The notes under the pieces: generated by a model
What the model saw: only the letters and a program-made list of their open reading frames with translations
What the model was told of the DNA's origin: nothing
Databases searched by the model: none
DNA from: Salticus scenicus
Lineage: Eukaryota > Arthropoda > Arachnida > Araneae > Salticidae
Assembly: GCA_963930645.1 (NCBI GenBank)
Contig: OZ005662.1
Location: 4,407,436 to 4,471,435 of the forward strand
Reading direction: 5' to 3'
DNA: 64,000 nucleotides
Translations under genes and position numbers: made by a program
In this document: piece after piece, positions 23,341 through 34,157 of the stretch
Layout: every line of letters starts with the position of its first letter
How positions within the stretch are numbered: the first letter of the stretch is position 1

Positions 23341-24288
23341 TACTTCAATTACTGACTACCGTAGGTAATGGAAGTATTGTATTCAGTACAAAATCGAGAT
23401 TTCACCTGATTTACATGACTTAAGGTCTCCAGAGACCAAAAAAGTGATTTTTGGCAATTGGTCAGTGTGTGTGTGTATATATATGTGTGTGGGGGAATCT
23501 TTTGACTATAATATCCATGAAACTAATAAAGAAACAACTACAAAACTTCAGAATTAAGACAGAACTGGTGTACAGATGAATTCTCCAAATGGTGAAAACT
23601 GGAAAACGGGACGGGGAACATTTGAAACCTTAAGTCCGCATCTCAAAAAGAGTTCTAACAATTTTCTTCAAAGTTCTACTAGTTGTCATTTTGAATAATA
23701 CAGTTGGTTAGTTCAGGAAAATTGATAGGCACCCTGTAAAAATAGCTGAATTTCAGGTACTGCGAGTGGATTTCTTTCAAAACAGCTGTATGGATTTTTT
23801 TCAAACTTGCAATATTAACCCTCTTTTAAATATCCTGTTGTATGTAATTGTTGTTTTACGGTCAACAACTGAATATACTAAGTTTTGGTAAAAATCGGTG
23901 TCTCAAAAACGGCTCTAACGACTTTCTTGGAAACAGTTACATAAACCCATTTTAGATATCCTTTCTCATGCTTTACATGGTTATTACAGGAAAATTAATA
24001 GTCATCCTGATGAGATAGATCAGTTTTCAATCTCAGAAATTGGGTGTATCAAATTAAAAAAAAAAAAAAAAAAAAACTACCTTTTTTTCTTTTCTTGCTA
24101 AGTAAACTCTATTTTATGTCTTTACGTTTTCATGCGTTTACTGCAAACGTGTATTAACTTTCTCTTACTGGAAAATTTTTAGTTGTCTATTTCATTAGCT
24201 CAATTCTATGTCTTCTGATCACATTATCTCCAAAAAGTGCATAGTGGGTAATGGAAGTCGTGCGGTTGTTTCACACCAGATTTTTTAA
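23341..24288 (+). mobile_element. Hairpin-bounded repeat element, copy 1
   Basis: It starts with a hairpin (ACTTCAATTAC paired with GTAATGGAAGT at 23342-23375), then the family 5' block (TTTACATGACTTAAGGTCTC, GTCAGTGTGTGTGTG). The 3' end repeats the hairpin's right arm (GGTAATGGAAGTCGTGCGG) and closes with TTTCACACCAGATTTTTT. There is no coding capacity. Related members at 31018, 36594, 39546 and fragments elsewhere have the same architecture. This resembles Helentron-associated non-autonomous elements (subterminal inverted repeat, 3' hairpin, T-rich target). Confidence 0.65.
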
Positions 24289-24444
24289 AAATTAGTTTAT
24301 ATCATCCTATATTTCATTAATATTATCATAATTTTCTTCCAATTAATTTGATACGTGATCAATAATTTCATTATAAGTAACTTGATTCTGGTTCATTAGT
24401 TCAGATGAATTAGAAAGCCAGTTTATAATAAGTAACATTTTTAC

Positions 24445-24478
<34 letters not shown>

Positions 24479-25471
24479 TATGTGTTATCATCGTATTCAC
24501 TAATATATTATCCCTATATGATAATTCCTTATATGATACATAATTAAAACATCAAGTTTGGACTTTCTGCTAAAATTTGTTTTTGATTTATGGTGGTAGA
24601 CTCATATACCAACTATTGAAAACCTATTTTTCGAACTTAGAGAACCTAAAAGTACATAAATATATTAAAAAAATCAACCAAAGAACAATACTTTACTATT
24701 ACAAGGGTAAGAGAATGTAAAAATGCATTAAATATTTTTTTAATTTTAATTAATGACATCTAAGATACAATTTATATAATTTTAAATATTTTGCTTATTT
24801 TATAATTAAATAAATCGTTTACTTAAAAATAAAAAAAGGAATGAAAAAATTTACATAATGCAGGATTAATAAAATATAGTACAATAGATTGTTGGTTGTT
24901 GTATTTGTGTAAGATATTAAGGACAATTGTCTACACTAGGAACCTAGGCCTGAGTGGGGTGTCCTCTGTGAGGCCTTTCTAAGTGGTTTTTACTAAACTT
25001 CTCTCAGCCACTGGTGTGGTTACTGTAATAGGTACTCTCACCATTCTTTTTTGTTAATTCATGTAACAAATAGAAATTCTAATAGAACCCCCCCCCCCCA
25101 CACACACACACCACCACCACAAAAAAAAAAAAAAAAAAAAAAAATGAATAAATTATTTATTGTTCAGTTATTATACAGAAAACTCGATTAACTTAAATTT
25201 CATTAAATTTATATGCAGAATTGCATCCAATGTATTGATGCAAACAGATAACAATTTGTACACATTCAATTAGTATTCAATAAATTAGTTTTAAAACATA
25301 CCTAATATATTTTTTCTTTTTTAGATTTAATGCACTGCACATACCAAGTAACTCATTTCTACAAACTAGATATATATTTTTTAATATTTAATCAAATAAT
25401 ACAAAATTAAATATTCTATCCTATTAAAATAGAAGACCTACATCATTAAAAATAATGTTAATATATCTATA
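24289..25471. other. AT-rich DNA; 25130-25440 resembles 3030-3390
   Basis: T-runs at about 24447-24465 and a composite C-tract, CA/CCA repeat and A-tract at 25087-25143. The stretch 25130-25440 resembles the DNA downstream of zinc-finger gene 1. No gene is visible. Confidence 0.4.
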
Positions 25472-25473
25472 TA

Positions 25474-26206
25474 CAGTAGAGAGTCGAAAATCCGCACAGC
25501 TCGGGACCAGAGGTTGTGCGGATTTTAGGATTTGGTGGATTTCAGAGCCCTTAAAAAATGATTATCACTTTTAATAATAAAAGCAGAATATTATTCAAAC
25601 TAAACACACTAGTGAATAATAACACAATTTCACTTGGATATTAAACTATTAGGTACATAAGAGTAATACTGAACATTAAAAGAATGTACATAACGGAAAT
25701 AACAAATAAAAATGAAATTTATTTGTCAAATTTTGATAAAATCTGTTCACATGTAGTTTGTTTTCAAAACTACACCTGAACATGTATGCATACATCTTTG
25801 AGATTTTCTTTTTTTTTTTTTTTCTGTATATTGTAAATAGTCATCTATTCTTATTTTGAGACACAAATATATTGTTTTAAGAATTTAAATTAGTTCTTTC
25901 CTATGGTTATGTCTTCATAAGATAACATTTTTTAAAATTATTTTGTTATTGTATACCTCATTAACGAATTTAATATACTGTCAATAATTTCATTATGAGT
26001 AATTTGGTTCTGATAGTCTTTTATGTTACTTTTTTTTTTTTTTTTTTTTTTTTTATAATCATAAAATGCAAGTAAAGAATCTACGTACAAGATTATTTTT
26101 AAAAAATCTGATTTGCAGTTTGTAATTTATTAATAGTAAATTTTATTGTTTATATATGACAAGCTGTGTAGATTTTGGACTTTGGCGGATTTCTGACTCT
26201 CTACTG
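25474..26206. mobile_element. 733-bp pogo/Tigger-type MITE, copy 1
   Basis: The termini are CAGTAGAGAGTCGAAAATCC and the inverted GGATTTCTGACTCTCTACTG, flanked by TA on both sides (25472-25473, 26207-26208). TA target duplications and a CAGTAGA-start are typical of pogo/Tigger elements. Subterminal repeats AATCCGCACAGC and GGTTGTGCGGATTTT recur inside the left end. No transposase frame remains. Copies at 44674-48117 (inverted, interrupted) and 49227-49876 share the full length. Confidence 0.88.
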
Positions 26207-26543
26207 TATACATTACCTATATATATACAGGATGTTTCAGTATCATGTTTCAGAACTCCTAGGAGAGGTAGGGTACATGCGATGATTCAGAGCAGAGTCG
26301 GAAATACTTTGATTATGCAATAGTATGCACAAACAGATACATCAAAAATAAAAAGACACCATGTTAGAGAGTATTACTTTAAATAATGAATGTGTACCAT
26401 TTTTTATAATCAATTATTATTACATTGAAATCGGTGAATGAAATTTCTAATACTATCTTAAACTCATGTTCTTTTTGTTTATGTATACTATTCATTATAA
26501 CAAATAATCATTTATGTGGTACTTTTTATTTCTGATGTTTCTA

Positions 26544-27629
26544 CAGACTTGCCAACCAATTGTAATAAAAAAAAAGGGAAGATTTTTTTTTTTCCTTTGA
26601 TGTGATAAACAATACAGTTTTACAATTTTAATATTTAGAAGCAATCTATAAAAACGTTTTATGATATATCGACTATACTAAATATATAAAAGTTTTAAAC
26701 GAAGTTATTCCTCTTCAACATATAAATATCTACAAAACAGAATCTGTAAGAAATTTATTTAACAATAGACAAATAACTTAGTTAAGTTAAAGTATAACTA
26801 ATTTTTTAAATAAATAGAATATGATTTTTATGTATGTACATTAATCATACATATAAAAAAAAAAGTAGCAGTAACTAATTATCAGTTTCAAACGTGCATA
26901 AAACCAACTCAGTATTAATTTTCTTAAATTGATTTGGAAAAAATTTTCCAACCTGAAAAAATTATTCTTCATTTTTTCCCCATGTTACACATTTGGTATA
27001 AATATGAAATGCAAATATTTAATTTAATTGGGGAAAAATAAACAGATTCATTAAATTCAGCAATAAAGATCTAAAAATAGTTACATACGTCACAAATATT
27101 GAGCACTTCCATTGCTTTATTGTTTCTAGAATTGATCATTGATCACAATCCGGGGAAGGGGGGAATACAAAAATAATTACAGAGTAAGAAATATTAAACT
27201 CTCTAAATTCTACTTCTAGAATCTAATGAAAGAAGCTTAAAATTAATATTATCATTTATGTTGCAGATGGATAAAGATTAGGAAACAAAAGACTTCTGCA
27301 GAACATTTGATTGCTGATCACTAGTTAGAGATAAATAAAAGGGGGGAGGGTAAAAAATAATTACATGAGCAAAAAATATTTAAGAATTCTATCTCTTTAC
27401 ATCATCTAGAATCTCATAAAGCAAATTTGAATTGAATATTGACATTTATGTTGTGGATGGAGAAAGATTGGGAATCAGGGATTTTCGTAGAACATTTGGG
27501 TTTTCTTTTTAAAACGAACGATATCCGCTACTTTTTTAAAAACGGAAGATTCCATCATCTGTTCGGAAGACCGGAAGATACGTTAAAAAACCGGAAGTCT
27601 TCCTGGAAAACCGGAAAAGTTGGCAAGTA
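26544..27629. mobile_element. hAT-type element, TSD TGTTTCTA, nested
   Basis: The left end CAGACTTGCCAACC and right end GTTGGCAAGTA are inverted repeats, the right end lacking the outer CTG. TGTTTCTA flanks both sides (26536-26543, 27630-27637). Its interior 26820-27560 is shared with 60590-61330. Subterminal sequences are rich in CCGGAA motifs. No transposase is seen. Confidence 0.7.
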
Positions 27630-27682
27630 TGTTTCTATGTACACCACCATGTCAGGAAAGCATTCCCAGCCCTGCATTATTA

Positions 27683-28665
27683 CCGTAAAATTCCGATAGT
27701 AACCCCCCTCCCGATTATAACCCCTCCCCTAAAATTCGACATACTTTACTTTTTTGGAAAATTCCGTTTATAACCCCTCCTCCCTTACCTTTGGCGGCTA
27801 AGTTCGCCATTCTTTTTTTTTTTTTTTTTTTTTTTTTTCATAAGCGTTGCAAACATACTTTTTTAAACTTCTGAAGTCTTGTATGTTTATTTAGAAACTT
27901 TAATTTGCATGTAAACGTATCGAAGTGTTATTTTTTCTCATTTTTTAAAAAGTAAAATAACTCCAAATACAAAAATGCAGCGTTGTTTACATTCTTTAAA
28001 CTCGAAAACGTTAACTGCTATCCGCAAGCGGCCATGACTTTTGCAATCTTGCTTATGCAACTCTGTTTTTGCGATCACAACTCTTTTCTAAATTTTAAAT
28101 TATCTTTTTAATTTTGAAATCATTAAATAGCGTAATAAATCCATAATAGTACTTGCGTACGTAACTTTAATAGTTATCGTTCCCCCTGTTTTGTTCTTGC
28201 ATATCAGTTACTAGCAGTGCAATTAACTGTGTTTTTAACTGCTAGCGAATCTTCTAGACGCTTCGCTTCGCGATTTGTTTATCACATGTTCGTGTCTGTT
28301 ATTCCGAATACGTTTTCTTTTTGTGAGAATTGTGTTATCGCACTTTTTTTTTTTCGTTTTTTCAATTATGCCTAAAACTAGAAACAGTTACACAATTGCT
28401 AAAAAGCTTGAAATTATACAATGGCATAAAGATAATGGTGCTAATCTACACAAGACATCAATATATATTATTAAATTAATAAAGTATATACTTTTAGAAA
28501 AAGATTGTGAAACTTCCGATTACCCCCCTCACCCTCCGATTATAACCCCCCCCCCCCCCTTCAGAAGTCGTTGTACTTTTCTGGAAACTTCCGATTATAA
28601 CCCCTCCCCCATTTTTGACAAATTTCCCCTTGAAAAAAGGGGGGGTTACTATCGGAATTTTACGG
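27683..28665 (+). mobile_element. 983-bp pogo-like element with transposase start
   Basis: The TIRs CCGTAAAATTCCGATAGTAA (left) and the exact inverted copy (right) lie between TA dinucleotides (27681-27682, 28666-28667). Subterminal C-rich repeats (GATTATAACCCC) occur on both sides. It carries the first codons of a transposase (28368-28470), so it is an internally deleted element whose 5' transposase region survives. Confidence 0.85.
28368..28470 (+). pseudogene. N-terminal DNA-binding start of pogo-type transposase
   Basis: An ATG opens MPKTRNSYTIAKKLEIIQWH, followed by KDNGANLHKTS. This matches the usual start of the CENP-B/Brinker-like helix-turn-helix in pogo-superfamily transposases (basic residues, SYT, K-x-x-I-x-W, then a glycine-asparagine turn). 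After about 34 residues the frame runs into AT-rich sequence and then into the right TIR. The DDE catalytic domain is absent. It lies inside matching TIRs, so it belongs to the surrounding element. The assignment rests on motif memory. Confidence 0.6.
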
Positions 28666-28737
28666 TATATGATTCTGAATAGTCCAAATGCACTCTACCT
28701 CTCCTGCAAGATCTGAATCTTGGTACTGAAACACCCT

Positions 28738-29067
28738 ATATATATATATATATATACACACAGGGAGAAAGAGAAGAGAGACAGTAAAAAAAAAGTAAAC
28801 ATGTCAATGAATTCGAATAATTAATAAAGAATCAAAATATGTTATTTTCTGTAGACTCATTTATTGTATATAAAATATTAAAATCTGAAAAAAATCTCAT
28901 AAGCTATTTTCATGATTTCATGCACACAAGCAAAGAAATTTTGATATAAATTATTTAAAAATAGCACATAATTTATTATGTTAATAATAATAATTGAATT
29001 TTTTTTCACTTTCATTTTGGTTCCGAGATAAATTTAAAATTATATTTGCAATAAAAATAAATAAATA
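28738..29067. other. AT-rich spacer
   Basis: An AT microsatellite at about 28738-28757 with A-runs; no gene is seen. Confidence 0.4.
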
Positions 29068-29074
29068 GTTGACA

Positions 29075-29411
29075 AGGGGTTGATCCAGGTTTTAATTTTT
29101 CGGGTCCACTTTTGTGAAAAACAAATTATTTTTGTGAAAAAAGAATTGTCGCTAGAAACCTTTATTTTAGCAGTTACTCTATCTAATGTTTAATATCAAG
29201 TTAATAGCATTTTATTAAACAAGTATAGACACTCATTAAAAATAATACTGTAAACATGGAAAATTTTTACTAAAGAAATATTTTTATAAAACAAAATTTC
29301 GTGAAAGGGCTGTTTTTATAAATCTGAATTTTGTGAAGGGACCCGTTTTAAGAAATTGAATTTTATGAAAGGGCAGCAAATGGGTCCCAATTTTTGCCCG
29401 GATCGACCCCT
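29075..29411. mobile_element. 337-bp TIR element with 7-bp TSD GTTGACA
   Basis: The ends AGGGGTTGATCCAGG and CCCGGATCGACCCCT are inverted repeats. GTTGACA is duplicated at 29068-29074 and 29412-29418. Internally it repeats TTTGTGAAAA-type motifs and has no coding capacity. The TSD length of seven is unusual; an hAT origin with a lost base is possible. Confidence 0.75.
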
Positions 29412-29418
29412 GTTGACA

Positions 29419-30336
29419 AAAGTTTTAGGAAAAAAAAAAAAAAAATCTGATTCCACTTTGCTGTCTACAGCCTGGAAAAATTTGTTTAATTCAATTAAAT
29501 AATTTCCTTCATTATGTTTATAACACAACAATTGGTATAATTAAATAATTCTAAATAATTAAATAATAATAATAATAATATTAAATGTTATTAAAGTTAC
29601 TTATTAGTATAATATTAATTAAAAATAAATAAATAAATATTAAATAAATAAATAAATAAATATTAAAAAAAATAATAATAAAAAAATAAATAAAAATAAA
29701 ATAAATTGTTTATTCCTTCCCTCCCTCCTTTTGTTTTTGTGTGTGCATGTGTGTTCCTCTCTGATTGGTCCTGCATGATGCTTCCTATTGTTTGTTTTGT
29801 GTTGCTCCTCCCCCTCTGGATTTTGCCCTGCTTTCAGTCTTGCTTTTGCCTCCAAGGCAGTAGCACGTGTTCTTTTGCACCTGATGAAGGAAGGCTACAT
29901 CCTTTCGAAACCGGTTGTGCTGGCTTAAAATTTATGGTGTGTGAAGAAGTCTTATTTTCTATTTATCGTTTGTACACCAGTTCTGCATTTAGTTTTGGTT
30001 CTATTTAAAAGTTTTAGAGCAATCAAATTTTAAAAAATAATTTTAACAGGATAGTTTTTTTTTTTTTTTTTTTTTTGAGATAGCAAAAAAGTGCTGTTCC
30101 ATTTTGCAGCAGCTTATAATGAGAAAAAATCTCGAAAAGAAATATAACAGACTTCACTGGTGTGACATCATGGCATTCTTATGTTTATACTTGTATTTAA
30201 AAAGGAAATGTTTCTATTTTCTGTAAAAATTCATGGAGAAAGGCAGAATGACGAATCAGCTGGAGTAGAAAACAATGGATGATTTAGTCTTGAACCCAGA
30301 AAACAATAAGGGTCTATTACATCCCAAGGGTAACAA

Positions 30337-30380
<44 letters not shown>

Positions 30381-30591
30381 ATGAACACTTCCATCGTACG
30401 TTTGCAACACTATATTATTTATACATATTTTAAAAACAGGCCCTTTTTGTCCAGAATTAATTTCTGTTTAGGATACAAGCAAGGGTGCAGAAAATGTTCA
30501 GATCTTGGCAATTTGTTAGTTTATATTATAAGTAGCAAAATGTTATTTTAAACTTATTTTTATTTTCTTTCTAGATCCCCCTCTCCCCGAA
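29419..30591. other. AT-rich DNA with a GC-richer block at 29700-29960
   Basis: TAA/TAAA microsatellites run from about 29560 to 29700. The block 29700-29960 is GC-richer and contains CTGATGAAGGAAGG ... TTTCGAAACCGG, a sequence type I associate with retroelement ends, possibly Penelope-like. A very long A-run lies at about 30341-30379. No intact gene is seen. Confidence 0.4.
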
Positions 30592-30758
30592 CAGTGGCGG
30601 ATCCAGAACTTGACTTTTGGGGGGGGGCTAAGATTTTTCAAAGTGTTATTCTAGACCAATAAAAATTTTACAATTACAATATTCAATTGTGAATGTCAGT
30701 GTTTTTTTAAGGGGGGCTTCAGCCCCCTAGCCCCCCCCCCCCCGTAAATCCGCCACTG
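30592..30758. mobile_element. 167-bp hAT MITE, TSD TCCCCGAA
   Basis: The ends CAGTGGCGGATCCAG and the inverted TAAATCCGCCACTG, with inner G-runs and C-runs that pair (GGGGGGGGGCTA with TAGCCCCCCCC). TCCCCGAA is duplicated exactly at 30584-30591 and 30759-30766. CAGTGGCG-type ends with 8-bp duplications are a hallmark of hAT elements. It is non-coding. Confidence 0.9.
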
Positions 30759-30766
30759 TCCCCGAA

Positions 30767-31017
30767 CCTTATTCAGGTGTACTCTGCACCCTATGATAGA
30801 AGTAATAATAGAAGTTAATTATTAATTATTATTTGTTCCAATTAAAAGTACTTTATTTATAAATTATCTGAAAAAAATCCTTTCTGTTAAATTATTATCA
30901 GGTATTCTTTTTATATAAAAATGCAGCTGACTAAACATATACATAAAAAAAAAGTAGTTCCTTGCAATCTTAAAATTATATATCCTTTGCATATAAACAC
31001 AAAAAAATATTTTTTTT
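30767..31017. other. Short AT-rich spacer
   Basis: No recognisable feature up to the hairpin at 31018. Confidence 0.4.
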
Positions 31018-32668
31018 ACTTCCTTATACAAAGTATAAGGAAGTATAGTAATCCCGATTTGCGAAATGGATTTTGTATTTCACATTGCTCGAAAAGGAAT
31101 GATCGCTGAATGTTGCCAATTTATACGTGTGCCTGTCATGATGTCTAGTTCCACACCTGCAAGTGTCGTCTTAACACGAGCTCTCGTTTTAGAGATATAA
31201 GAGATTTTACACGATTTTCCGTGACGTCTGTATGTATGTTTGTGTGTCTGTGTGTGTGTATGTCACATAACTCAAAAACGGTTGGACGTGGAAAGTTGCG
31301 AATTGGTACATAGGTTTGTTATAACATCTAGTTGTGCACCTCCCTTTTTGGACTTTGTATGATTTTCCGTTTTGGTGATATTTAGGAAAATTAGGTTCAT
31401 AATGGCCAAAATGTATTAAAAAACGGTAATAACTCAAAAACAGTTTGGACAAATCTTGCAATTTAACTGACTTCCCGACTCGCTAGACATTTGAAATTTT
31501 CAGAAAATTTCAGAACACATTGACAATGCATTTTTTAAAATATTTTTAGCCAACTGTTTCTAATACCCGCTGCTTTCAGCAGCGTTTATGTGATTCAACA
31601 GAAAATTTATTTAACTGACTTCTCGACTAGCTAGACATTTGAAACTTTCAGACTAGATCAGAACACAGTGAAAATGCGTTTTTTTAATACTTTTAGCCAA
31701 CTGTTTAGGGTCCCTGCTTCCTTCGGCAGCGTTACCTGTACAAATCTTGCAATCGATTTCAAAATGACATTGACATGAGTCCCCCCAAGGCACAACTATG
31801 ACATGAGTCTCCCCCAAGGCACAACTATGACATGAGTCCCCCCAAGGCACAACTTTGACATGAGTCGCCCCCCAAGGCACAACTTTGACATGAGTCCCCC
31901 CCAGGGCCAACTTTGACATGAGTCCCCCCAAGGCCCAACTTTGACATGTCCCCCCCAAGGTACAACTTTACATGAGTCCCCTTCCCAAGTCACAACTTTG
32001 ACATGAGTCCCCCTCAAGGCACAACTTTACATGAGTCCCCTTCCCAAGGCACAACTTTGACATGAGTCCCCCCCAAGGCACAACTTTGACGTAAAGCCCC
32101 CCCCAAGGCACAACTTTGACATGAGTCCCCCCCAAGGCACAACTTTGACATGAGTCCCCCCAAGGCACAACTTTGACATCAGTCCCCCCCAGGCCCAACT
32201 TTGACATGAGTCTCCCCAAGGCACAACTTTGACATGAGTCCCCTCCCCAAGGCACAATTTTGACATGAGTCCCCCCCAAGTCACAACTTTGACATGATCC
32301 CCCCCAAGGCACAACTTTGACATGAGTCCCCCCCAGGCCCAACTTTACCATGAGTCTCCCCAAGGCCCAACTTTGACATGAGTCCCCCCCCAAGGTACAA
32401 TTTTGACATGAGTCCCCGCAAGGCACAATTTTGACATGAGTCCCCCCAAGGCACAACTTTGACATGATCCCCCCCCAAGGCATAACTTTGACATGAGTCC
32501 CCTCAAGGCACAATTTTATTTTTTATTCTTATTTTTTTACGTATGCATGCATTTTTTAAAAATATTTTTAGCCAACTGTTTCGGGTCCAGTGACAATGTT
32601 TTTTAACATTATGTATATTTCTAAAAGTGTATAAGGAAGTCATGTGGTGCCCACATCAGATTTTTTTT
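31018..32668 (+). mobile_element. Hairpin-bounded repeat element, copy 2, with minisatellite
   Basis: It opens with a near-perfect hairpin ACTTCCTTATAC-AAA-GTATAAGGAAGT at 31018-31044 preceded by a T-run. The body includes TGTGTGTCTGTGTGTGTGTA and CTCAAAAACGG motifs, two copies of a CATTTGAAA-TTTCAG block, the word CTTCGGCAGCG, and a minisatellite (31769-32513). The 3' end repeats GTATAAGGAAGT, then CATGTGG and a TGTGG-TGC-CCACA hairpin (32643-32655), ending in CAGATTTTTTTT. The right arm of the 5' hairpin thus reappears at the 3' end. It encodes nothing recognisable. The structure suggests a Helentron-associated element; the alternative is an unclassified fold-back family. Confidence 0.75.
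31769..32513. repeat. 27-29-bp minisatellite, about 27 units
   Basis: Tandem units of the type GACATGAGTCCCCCCAAGGC plus ACAACTTT vary mainly in C-run length. The minus strand is open in overlapping frames because units of 27-29 bp shift frame while avoiding stops, giving apparent proteins with GTHVKVVPWG-like repeats. These are not genes. The same unit occurs about 3.5 times at 10440-10530. Confidence 0.92.
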
Positions 32669-33520
32669 CAAAAATACCACAGTACACAATTAATTTGAAC
32701 TGTAATATAATTATTTTTTACATACTGGACAAACACATAAATGCTGGTTATAGGAAAAGTGTTGGTGAGTCTTTTTTCAAATTATTGCCAACATGAACAA
32801 TAGAAAACAATGGCAACATGAATGTGGCAATATCATCTAATATGACAAAATCATATATTTAATTCATTTGTTAACATTAAAAATTGAAAGATAATGGGTT
32901 TGATAAGCATTTAAAAAAAAAAAATGTATTGTGATCGTTTACAATGAATAAGAATCAAATTTTAATACCAATTCTGTAATAAAAACTTAAATTAAAATGT
33001 AGTTAGATCAGCATAATTTACCAAAAATGTGCTATTGAAATTCGTAGTGGTCATCACTCAGCTATGACTGATAAAATTTTATTATCATAAAATGATAATG
33101 AAATTAATGATAAAACTTCATTTATTAGTACTGGCTACATTTTGCCAAAGATATTATTTCCTACGCAATTGTGTAACAGGAATGGCACTAAATTCAAATA
33201 AACCACTTTTTAAAACTAAGTGTCACATATTTGTTGTATCAGAAACTATTGTAAACTATGAATTATAAGTGGGTGGTTTACAAGAAACCAAGCACTGCGA
33301 CCAGAGGTCTATTGTACTAAATTGTAAACTAAAACTTAGCATTGTTTGTATGAATTGGCCAAACTTGGTATTTAGCCAATTTAACCAAACTTGGTATTTA
33401 GTTGGAACCTGACAAACTGGTACTGATTAGATTTGGGGATCAATCGCTGAACAGGTGGCGCTGTGATCACATTTTTTCTAAACTTTTAACATGGTAGAAA
33501 AAAATAGCAAATTGATGTAT
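32669..33520. other. AT-rich DNA; tail resembles hairpin family
   Basis: No gene. About 33430-33510 (GGCGCTGTGATCACATTTTT, TTTTAACATGGTAGA) resembles 36850-36905 of hairpin-family copy 3, so part of that family may be present. TTTAGCCAATTTAACCAAAC at about 33370 is a short local repeat. Confidence 0.4.
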
Positions 33521-33528
33521 GTAGACAA

Positions 33529-33894
33529 CAGTGGCGTAGCGTCACATTTGAATCTGGGCAGGCTCTGAAGCCACTTATGCAAAAAACACTACTCACCAAG
33601 GCGATATCATTTCATTAAATTTAAGCGTGAATTTTTCCAGTTTCTTGGTTGGTTGATTGTAGGATTCAAGTTCGATTGACTACACATTGGTTCTGGGACT
33701 ATAGATGGAATGCCGTCTGTGGGGGTCTTCCTAAGGGGTCCTAGCCCCTGGATGGCAGATAATGTATAAATGGAAGCGAGCATTTAACAAAATTAGTTGA
33801 AATAATTTATTTTTAAACAAACTCTGTTTAAAGTTTAGATAGTTTTTAGTGGATATGCGGCGCATGCCTAGCATACCCAGAGAATACGCCACTG
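33529..33894. mobile_element. 366-bp hAT-type MITE, TSD GTAGACAA
   Basis: The ends CAGTGGCGTAGCG and TACGCCACTG are inverted repeats, and GTAGACAA is duplicated exactly (33521-33528, 33895-33902). The inside is GC-richer than the flanks and non-coding. It has a different interior from the 167-bp CAGTGGCGGAT element and is a separate subfamily. Confidence 0.9.
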
Positions 33895-34157
33895 GTAGAC
33901 AATATTAAATTATTGTAAAATTAAATTTCATTTTAAAACTATTTGTTATTTTGGTTTTAATTTAAATTAAAGATATTTATTATATATATTGCTAAATTAT
34001 ATAATTTAAATTTGCTAATTTTCTGGTGTAATTTTAATTTTATTTTTAAACTGTAAAACGTTTGATTCAGAGGTTTTTTCAAACAAATTAATTTTCATGT
34101 AAACCCCATCAAATTATTGATTAACTAAAAATATTAAGTATAATAGATAATAAACAT

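Larger units (their letters stand above)
26228..28737. mobile_element. TIR element (AGGGTGTTTCAGTA ends), host of two insertions
   Basis: The left end reads CAGGATGTTTCAGTATCATG and the right end, reversed, AGGGTGTTTCAGTACCAAG; a second shared motif (AGGAGAGGTAG) sits about 40 bp inside each end. The flanks are TATATA, so a TA duplication cannot be told from the microsatellite. It contains nested elements at 26544-27629 and 27683-28665, leaving about 1.4 kb of its own, with no transposase recognised. Tc1/mariner affinity is an inference from the flanks. Confidence 0.6.

Noticed and set aside
28275..28682. A 135-codon frame as a complete gene
   Set aside because: Only about 34 codons from 28368 resemble a protein; the rest is AT-rich DNA and the right TIR.
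29706..30008. A 100-codon frame with hydrophobic start
   Set aside because: It is translated from a CT-rich block near microsatellites, overlaps an opposite frame, and has no recognisable domain.
31653..32513. Several long minus-strand frames with GTHVKVVPWG-like repeats
   Set aside because: They are translations of the 27-29-bp minisatellite in overlapping frames, with no non-repeat domain.
31769..32513. CRISPR-like array
   Set aside because: Units are contiguous, with no unique spacers, in a eukaryotic transposon context.
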